A DNA stretch of 64,000 bases from Galerina marginata (lineage: Eukaryota > Basidiomycota > Agaricomycetes > Agaricales > Galerinaceae), in the NCBI GenBank assembly GCA_023014335.1, contig JAECYW010000024.1, forward strand, positions 930,001 to 994,000, read 5' to 3'. This document shows, one piece after another, positions 59,330 to 64,000 of the stretch. Both the position numbers and the translations under genes were made by a program. The notes under the pieces are model-generated. The model saw nothing but the letters and a program-made list of their open reading frames with translations, was not told the DNA's origin and searched no databases. Numbering within the stretch: the stretch's first letter is position 1; each line of letters begins with the position of its first letter.

Positions 59330-60850
59330 TGTAGAAAAGACGAGCATCGCGCCAATTTCCTGTCCCGCGTCTCTAGGAATGATACATGCATTCGCAGAGG
59401 GCAGTCAAACATGGGGTGTGATTATCACAGTCTGCGACCTTCTCGTGTCTTCCGCAGGGACTCTGTTCTGCGTTCTGCTCGTGCTCCTATGCGAACTTTT
59501 GCGGCATTCAATCCCTACTGGGCGGGGCAGCAACCTTAAAATGGCTGCCTTAGGCTTGTGTTCGAGACCAGTCCGTTCTCTTCATTCAACTCTCCCTGGA
59601 CGAACGAGCTGATTTAACCTTACCTAGGTCTGAGGTTTCCTTATCCTCTCTCGGGTCCCGAAACGGATGATCAGCACCATTGGTTCCTGGTCCCGTCTAG
59701 TCTCGCGCCTTTGGGACTACGGATGCAAGCGTAAACCATCGACATGACTATGATTATGACTGACGCGTTTGCAGCCTTGTCGCGCTTTTTATACGACGAC
59801 TTCGTTTTGTAACGCGCCAACAGCTTACCTGCCGCTGTTTATATATATGCTTATGACTTCACACCTTTTCCACCCAGATTACGCCCAGGGACAGTGCTCT
59901 ATGGCAGAGCTACCATCAACACGTCAGTACAGCATGCCTCTACTCGAGTATCTTGCCTTTCCTTCTTCCTTAACTCGTGTCGGGTTCTACATCTTTCACT
60001 GTTTTTGACAAACGTTCCAGTTTCTTCCTTCAACAACCGAGCTGAACTCACGCACTGCCCAGATCTTCCATTTTCCCACCGCGAGCATCTGCAATAAGAG
60101 GCTCTCCCCTACTTACGCCCCCATTCCCTTACTTTTATACTCCACTATTACCAGATGTACGCCTCTAGATTTCTCCAAAAAATCCATCCCTGAACAGCTT
60201 TAATCGCCCTTCGTTTGGCTCTATCTCATTGAGAACATGTCCTAGTCACCGCTGCCCGCTGTTCCGATCTAGCTTTCGCAGTCATCTCGTCTCGTGTCGG
60301 AGGTTGGGGACTGCACACACAAACCTAAAAAGGTTGTAAGGCTTTCGCGACCTGCTCTCAGTCTAAAGTAGAGTTAAATTATACACTCGCTCATGCCAAT
60401 TGACTCGAAAGTTCTTCCTGGTGACTATCTAGAGTATATGCGACGCGTGTTGCGAGATCCATTGCCACGGTTCTTCCATGTATGGTGTCCACCTGCGTCC
60501 TCTTTCTGTTTTTTTCTGCTTATGACTGGACAGGCGGTCCTTCTTGGTCGTGCGCAGGCGACGGAGACCTTGTCAACTTCAAATGTGCCACGAGCGATTC
60601 AAAAGAGTGTCTGCATAAGTACGAACTGTCCCCACTCCATTTACGTCTTTCTGCGCACATATTATTAACCCCCAAGCGACTCGGGATATTCATAGAAGGA
60701 GGTGTGGCAGTTGGATTGCCCATATGTGAATTGTTTCTACGGGCATGCCTCTTCGTCTTCGGGTTGATCTGTAGCTCGCAAATGGAGACAGAGAAGCAGA
60801 GAATGCTTCTTGAGATTCGTAATGAATAGCCAAAAATCTGAAGGACGACC
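59330..60850. other. Mixed degenerate sequence
   Basis: The first 300 bp continue the apm1 upstream block (about 59560-59600 matches 41575-41620). Around 60393-60660 a frame MPIDSKVLPGDYLEYMRRVL continues, possibly across an intron (60481-60533, GTATGG..GGACAG). I do not recognise it and it may be a relic exon. Confidence 0.3.
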
Positions 60851-63242
60851 GGGTCTTTTGGCTTAAAGTTCGCACTGTCGTCGCCATCAATTGGCGTCGT
60901 CTTTCGGAGAAAAAGGGAGGAGTTGGGAAGGTCCAGTACAAAGGTTGAGCGTCGACGGAGGGCGGGCGGAAATAGCGGGTCCAAATCCGCTAAACGTCGT
61001 AGACGTAAATTCGGATGCCAGCAAGGAGCCAGTCGTATGGAACTATACAAAGCCAACGTAGGTTTGTTTCGCACTCTTCGAGCGAATGAAGAACAAACAA
61101 ACTTACCAGTTGCCTGCTTCAAGCCCAAATATAAGTAGACACCCTCGATGAATCACCAGGTCAACCGTATGCATAAATGTAACGCAGAAGTTCGCTGAAT
61201 CCAGGAAGGCTAGTGAAGCAAGCTATACAGAAAGAGAACGTCAGTATAGCGCTTTAGTAAGAATAGAAATGAAACATATATCTTACCTGCTGCCTGAGCG
61301 TTTCCTTGAAGTTAAAGAAATGTAACGGACCGTGAAGAGTTTTAAAACCTTCAAGGCGTCGAGCATTCTAAATAAGGGAGTGACCATGATCCAGGAATCA
61401 GTGTCCATTATGACTGAGGATGAGTTCCTGGGAGGGCGGTTGAAGGCGACTCGGAGACGAGTACACCGTACGCCGGAATTGACGAAGAACATCGAGCTAA
61501 GCTTTGGCCTAGTTGGCTACACGCGGCAGCAGGGGAAAGGTGGCTGATACCTAAGAGGAATAATATCTAGCCGGAAAAGAGCGAGTACTGTCAAACTACG
61601 CGTCTCGGGGGCGGGAACACCGGACAAGCCGAACCGTCGTCGAACATCAAGCAAGCGTTTGCGGTAAATTGCTACACGTAGTGGTAGTGGCAAGGTGGAC
61701 GATTCCTGAAATGATATTAAGATCGGAAAAGCGGGCCAATTAGAGGGCAGGCTATTTTGGTTGGTGAGGCGGGCGAGAGTGTTGATGTGTTGTATAGGTT
61801 GGAGCTTATAGGTAGGAGCTCCAGTTCGAGTCATAGGCCGAACGACCACCGGCAAGGAAGGTGGAGCAGGAGACCTGAGTTTAGCCTATGTCTTGAAAGT
61901 TCCTTCGAGTTCGTGAGTTGAGCTCGCACTGTTGGTATCGGCATTGTCATTCGGAGGAGTGACGAGATGGGATGAAGTCCGCAAAAAAGGTTGAACCTCG
62001 ACGGAGCGCGGGCGGAAATGATGGCTCCAAATGCATAGATTGTTATGGACGTAAATTCCTTTGCCAGCGAAGAGCCAGTATCTGCGTCGCTGCTGGCATG
62101 TACACGTATGCGTGCTAGACTTGACATAGTTGACTGACGTTGGGTTGTCAGACAGGACAAGCCAGCTCGAGAGGGAGGTAAAACACACGGAGCAGAACAT
62201 TCCACACTTTCCTACCAACCCGTCGCTCCGGCGTGCACCTGAGTAACGCAAGACACCGGCATGGTACGTTTGAGTACTAAACTAGTCCATTCGCCCATGG
62301 CTGCATTCTTCGATGCCTTTCACAATTGTCTCCCGGGCAACGGAAATCCGGAAGGAGAAGGGGGATGCGATGTTGACTTGAGGTGCCACCGCGAACATGT
62401 AGGCAACTTCAGGCCAACAGGAACGCGTTCCAATATCCCCGGTGATAGACAATTTGTTGATGTGAATCTGAGGTGTATGAATCTAGCTGAATTGCGATGA
62501 TGTACCGATACCATTCGCATTCTGCAGGAGAGGAGTCGCTGGCACACAAACGTAGCGTTCATCGGCTGACCGGCCAGGTTGAAGTTTGAAACTTGGACAA
62601 ACAGCGGCCGAAGGAGAGCACATCGTAAGGAAAGGGTGGGCAGCAGTGGCATGGGGCTAAAGAAATGAAGTGTAAGTTCGTTTCGTACTTTAGGAGACAA
62701 AAGAAGAACAAGTTAACTCACACAATTGCCTGCTCCAAGGCCGAGTGTTTTGAGACTCCTGGTGAATTACTAGGTCGAGCCTTGTGAATACAGTAACTGT
62801 GATGCGGAAGCCGGTGGACCCATGAAGTCAACGGGTGCAAGCTATGGGGGAAGAATACGTCAATTGATACTTTAGTACTAATAGTAGGAAATACGGATGA
62901 TTCTTACCTGTTGCTTGAGTCTGAAGCGCGCCTCGGTGGAGGAAGAAAGGTAACACGATGGGTTGCCCGCCACGTCAGAGAACGGATTGTGTGGAGTTTT
63001 GAACCTCACAAGGCGTCAAACAAACCAAATAAGAGAGTCATGAGAATCAAGGAATTGGCGTCCGTTGACAGAAGTTACTGAGGTCGAGTTGCCCGGAAGG
63101 CCGGTGAAAGGAGGAAGGAAAGCAGGAAGGACGTGGACGAAGATCTGCCGCCGAAGCGCCACTCTAAATTGATGCCTCCCTATTTGCTGGATCAATGATG
63201 GGTCTGATCGTTCAAGGTTGCCGAGATCCGGCTTCTCTGATA
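60850..63242 (-). repeat. U repeat block 4, inverted
   Basis: Minus-strand copy of the U leader. The head CCGGATCTCGGC is at about 63236-63225, CTGACGTGGCGGGC at about 62983-62968, donor-like sites at about 62900 and 61285 (CTTACCTGCTGCCTGAGCG on the plus strand), and CAACTGGTAAGTTTGTT at about 61107. It holds two units like block 3 and faces the WD40 side of the window. Confidence 0.5.
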
Positions 63243-64000
63243 CCACAACCAATCCAACTCTTACCCGGGCCCCTCATTATGAAGCTGCGAGACGAGAAAG
63301 GGTCACCTCACTATTCGAGGAATTTTGTGAACACCGTTTCCGTAAGATTGTTCAAATTTACTGAAAGGTGCGGCTCGAAACGCAATGACTCAGGAAGCCA
63401 TGTTTCGTGCGGTAAAGACGATGTGGGTAACGACGGAGCAAAGGACGAAGGGTTGGCGATGTCTGCGCTGCTCCTCAGGAACCCAAGTGGGATACGCTTG
63501 AAAACATCTTGGGTTGTCAGTTGGTTCGGACAATGATCGGATTGGGAAGAGCGGTTGAGACAGATATGCTGGTCCGAAAGTGATGAATGAAGTGTTGATT
63601 GAAATAACGACCTACTTGATTCTTAAGCCGACGGAACTACATATAGACAACTCGTGAAATTTGAACTGGGAGATTTGAGCGCGCACGGTGAAGAATTATG
63701 AAACCTCGTTACACACCGAACAGCGCCTATTAGTATTAAGTTCATTTGAGGCACATAACTTATACAAGAGTGCACGGTGCGTTTCCTGCATTGTAAAGTC
63801 GAGGTCTAACTCAATCGAGCTCGACTTATTTAAAGAAGTGTGTTTTATCTCGGTGAAGGGGTAATCAAAGTTAGAGTAACGACAATCAAAGTTACATTGA
63901 TGCAGAAAACATAGAGATACTGCTTCGACTGTTTCCAGAGCTATCAACCAGCAGGTTGTCCTATACATTTATCAGCTAAATTAAACCAAGGAACGAGATC
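63243..64000. other. Unassigned right end
   Basis: Short frames only (63195-63536 is the longest, 113 codons); nothing recognised. Confidence 0.35.

Overview
The window reads as nuclear DNA of a filamentous basidiomycete, most likely an Agaricomycete. The genes carry many short introns (43-70 nt, GT..AG, with CTGAC/CTAAC-like branch sites). The gene content fits too: repeat-less NACHT NTPases, a DUF6534 seven-helix membrane protein, an AP-1 mu adaptin and a UbiA prenyltransferase. Most of the window is accessory sequence made of segmental duplications, decayed gene copies and nested transposons. I recognised no rRNA, tRNA or CRISPR.

Layout. 1.6-3.4 kb: two tandem minus-strand paralogs of an unrecognised protein. 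3.8-20.0 kb: a direct duplication of about 8 kb, each half holding a long intron-like leader repeat (here 'U') followed by a NACHT gene; a TIR transposon with target-site duplication sits in the second half. 20.4-23.0 kb: a decayed block with an AP-1 mu pseudogene, an exon of an unknown membrane protein and the first exon of a WD40 gene. 23.9-29.2 kb: the most ordinary part, with an intact 16-exon DUF6534 gene and an intact 6-exon UbiA gene. 30.0-34.0 kb: a third U block, then broken TPR and F-box/LRR-like fragments. 34.4-47.2 kb: the functional AP-1 mu gene (apm1, minus strand, 38.0-39.9 kb), with arrays of a roughly 110-bp fold-back element on both sides, in opposite orientations. 47.5-55.5 kb: a TIR element, then a Copia-type LTR element that keeps gag and protease but shows no integrase or RT, and is itself split by three hAT-like TIR elements. 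55.7-57.5 kb: a seven-blade WD40 gene of high internal identity. 57.5-59.6 kb: an inverted copy of the 20.4-23.0 kb block. 60.9-63.2 kb: a fourth U block, inverted.

How parts relate. apm1 appears to be the source of at least three partial copies (21.1, 37.0 and 58.4 kb). Each copy travels with the upstream fold-back element in the same relative orientation, so the duplicated unit was 'apm1 5' end plus upstream array'. The fold-back element is the most interesting signal here: its two nested stems show compensatory base changes between copies, as expected of a selected or self-templating secondary structure. The NACHT pair, the WD40 gene and the TPR fragment together suggest an NLR / allorecognition-type neighbourhood, but that functional reading is inference.
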